Below are positions 5,735-5,982 of a stretch of 5,982 nucleotides of DNA, in pieces. The DNA comes from Thermoplasmatales archaeon. GTDB lineage: Archaea; Thermoplasmatota; E2; UBA202; DSCA01. A program made the position numbers and the translations under genes. Position 1 is the first letter of the stretch; each line of letters opens with the position of its first letter. The stretch lies in the NCBI GenBank assembly GCA_011049295.1, contig DSCA01000131.1, positions 1-5,982 of the forward strand, written 5' to 3'. The notes beneath the pieces are model-generated. The model had not been told where the DNA came from, did not search any database, and was given only the letters and a program-made list of their open reading frames with translations.

Positions 5735-5982
5735 ATGCTGGCGGTACTGGACACCTCGGCTCTTCTTTCGGGCAAGCGCTTTCCGGGCCCCGCGGTCACC
5801 GTGCCGGCGGTGGTGGCGGAGTTCCGGGAGGGCGGCCATTCCTGGCGTTTGCTGGAGTACGCGCGGGGTGCCGGTCTCACCGTGCGGCAGCCCTCGGAGT
5901 CCTCTCTGCGGCGGGTGCGGGGGGCGGCGGAGAGAACCGGGGATCTGTCCCATCTGTCCCGGGCAGACGTGGAGGTTCTGGC
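5735..5982 (+). CDS. Partial PIN-domain endonuclease, Nob1-like (rRNA maturation)
   Basis: The first 82 codons of a plus-strand gene cut by the window end. It opens MLAVLDTSALLSG, the first beta strand of a PIN domain with the metal-binding Asp (D6). A conserved acidic residue follows in PAVVAEF (E29), and near the end come TGDLSHLSRADVEVLA, with D78 as the third metal-binding acidic residue. The T-G-D ... L-S-x-A-D-V-x-V-L-A signature and the position of E29 resemble archaeal Nob1, which cuts the 3' end of pre-16S rRNA. The C-terminal zinc ribbon that would confirm Nob1 is outside the window. A VapC-type toxin is the main alternative, but no antitoxin gene precedes it. The start is certain: an in-frame TAA is five codons upstream with no other start codon between. 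Transcribed divergently from the que operon. Confidence 0.75.
   Translation, partial: MLAVLDTSALLSGKRFPGPAVTVPAVVAEFREGGHSWRLLEYARGAGLTVRQPSESSLRRVRGAAERTGDLSHLSRADVEVL

Noticed and set aside
5735..5982. VapC toxin of a toxin-antitoxin pair
   Set aside because: A PIN domain is present, but there is no antitoxin gene upstream (queD is divergent 37 bases away), and the TGD...LSRADVEVLA signature fits Nob1 better. It cannot be fully excluded because the C-terminus is missing.

Overview
The window looks like chromosomal DNA from a euryarchaeon. It carries an archaeosortase-type PGF-CTERM surface protein, an archaeal-length QueD inside a preQ0 (archaeosine precursor) operon, the start of a Nob1-like rRNA-processing endonuclease, TATA-like boxes about 25-30 bases upstream of start codons that lack ribosome binding sites, and a hairpin-free U-rich terminator. 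A Thermoplasmatota- or methanogen-like lineage is plausible, but the sequence alone does not settle this. No rRNA, tRNA, CRISPR array, insertion sequence or integrase is visible. No stretch longer than 142 bases lacks a gene.

Layout. Bases 1-145 (minus) hold the first 48 codons of a small acidic protein that may be Hsp20-like; its probable promoter lies just upstream. Bases 184-216 hold a T-rich terminator for the large gene that follows. Bases 233-3784 (minus) encode a 1183-residue secreted, cell-surface-anchored protein: signal peptide, lamin-tail domain, a long series of Ig-like beta domains, and a C-terminal PGF motif, membrane helix and five arginines. Bases 3785-3926 are an AT-rich leader and promoter region with a strong Shine-Dalgarno site. 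Bases 3927-5697 (minus) are a three-gene operon, queD-queC-queE in transcription order, in which each gene overlaps the next by the four bases ATGA. A 37-base gap with two back-to-back TATA-like boxes separates queD from a divergent Nob1-like gene at 5735-5982 (plus), which is cut by the window end.

Function. QueD, QueC and QueE carry out the three consecutive steps that turn dihydroneopterin triphosphate into preQ0 (QueD, then QueE, then QueC). Archaea insert preQ0 into tRNA and convert it to archaeosine. The GTP cyclohydrolase before this route and the tRNA-guanine transglycosylase after it are not in the window. The divergent Nob1-like nuclease is expected to mature the 3' end of 16S rRNA, so the right half is an RNA-modification and RNA-maturation neighbourhood. 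The surface protein belongs to a separate transcription unit. It has about two dozen N-glycosylation sequons and one cysteine, which suits an extracellular, glycosylated envelope or adhesion protein; its ligand is unknown.

The genes use two modes of translation start. nob1, queD and the 1-145 gene look leaderless, while the surface gene and queC have strong Shine-Dalgarno sites. I see no clearly novel multi-gene system. The most unusual items are the surface protein's architecture and the very compact divergent queD/nob1 promoter.
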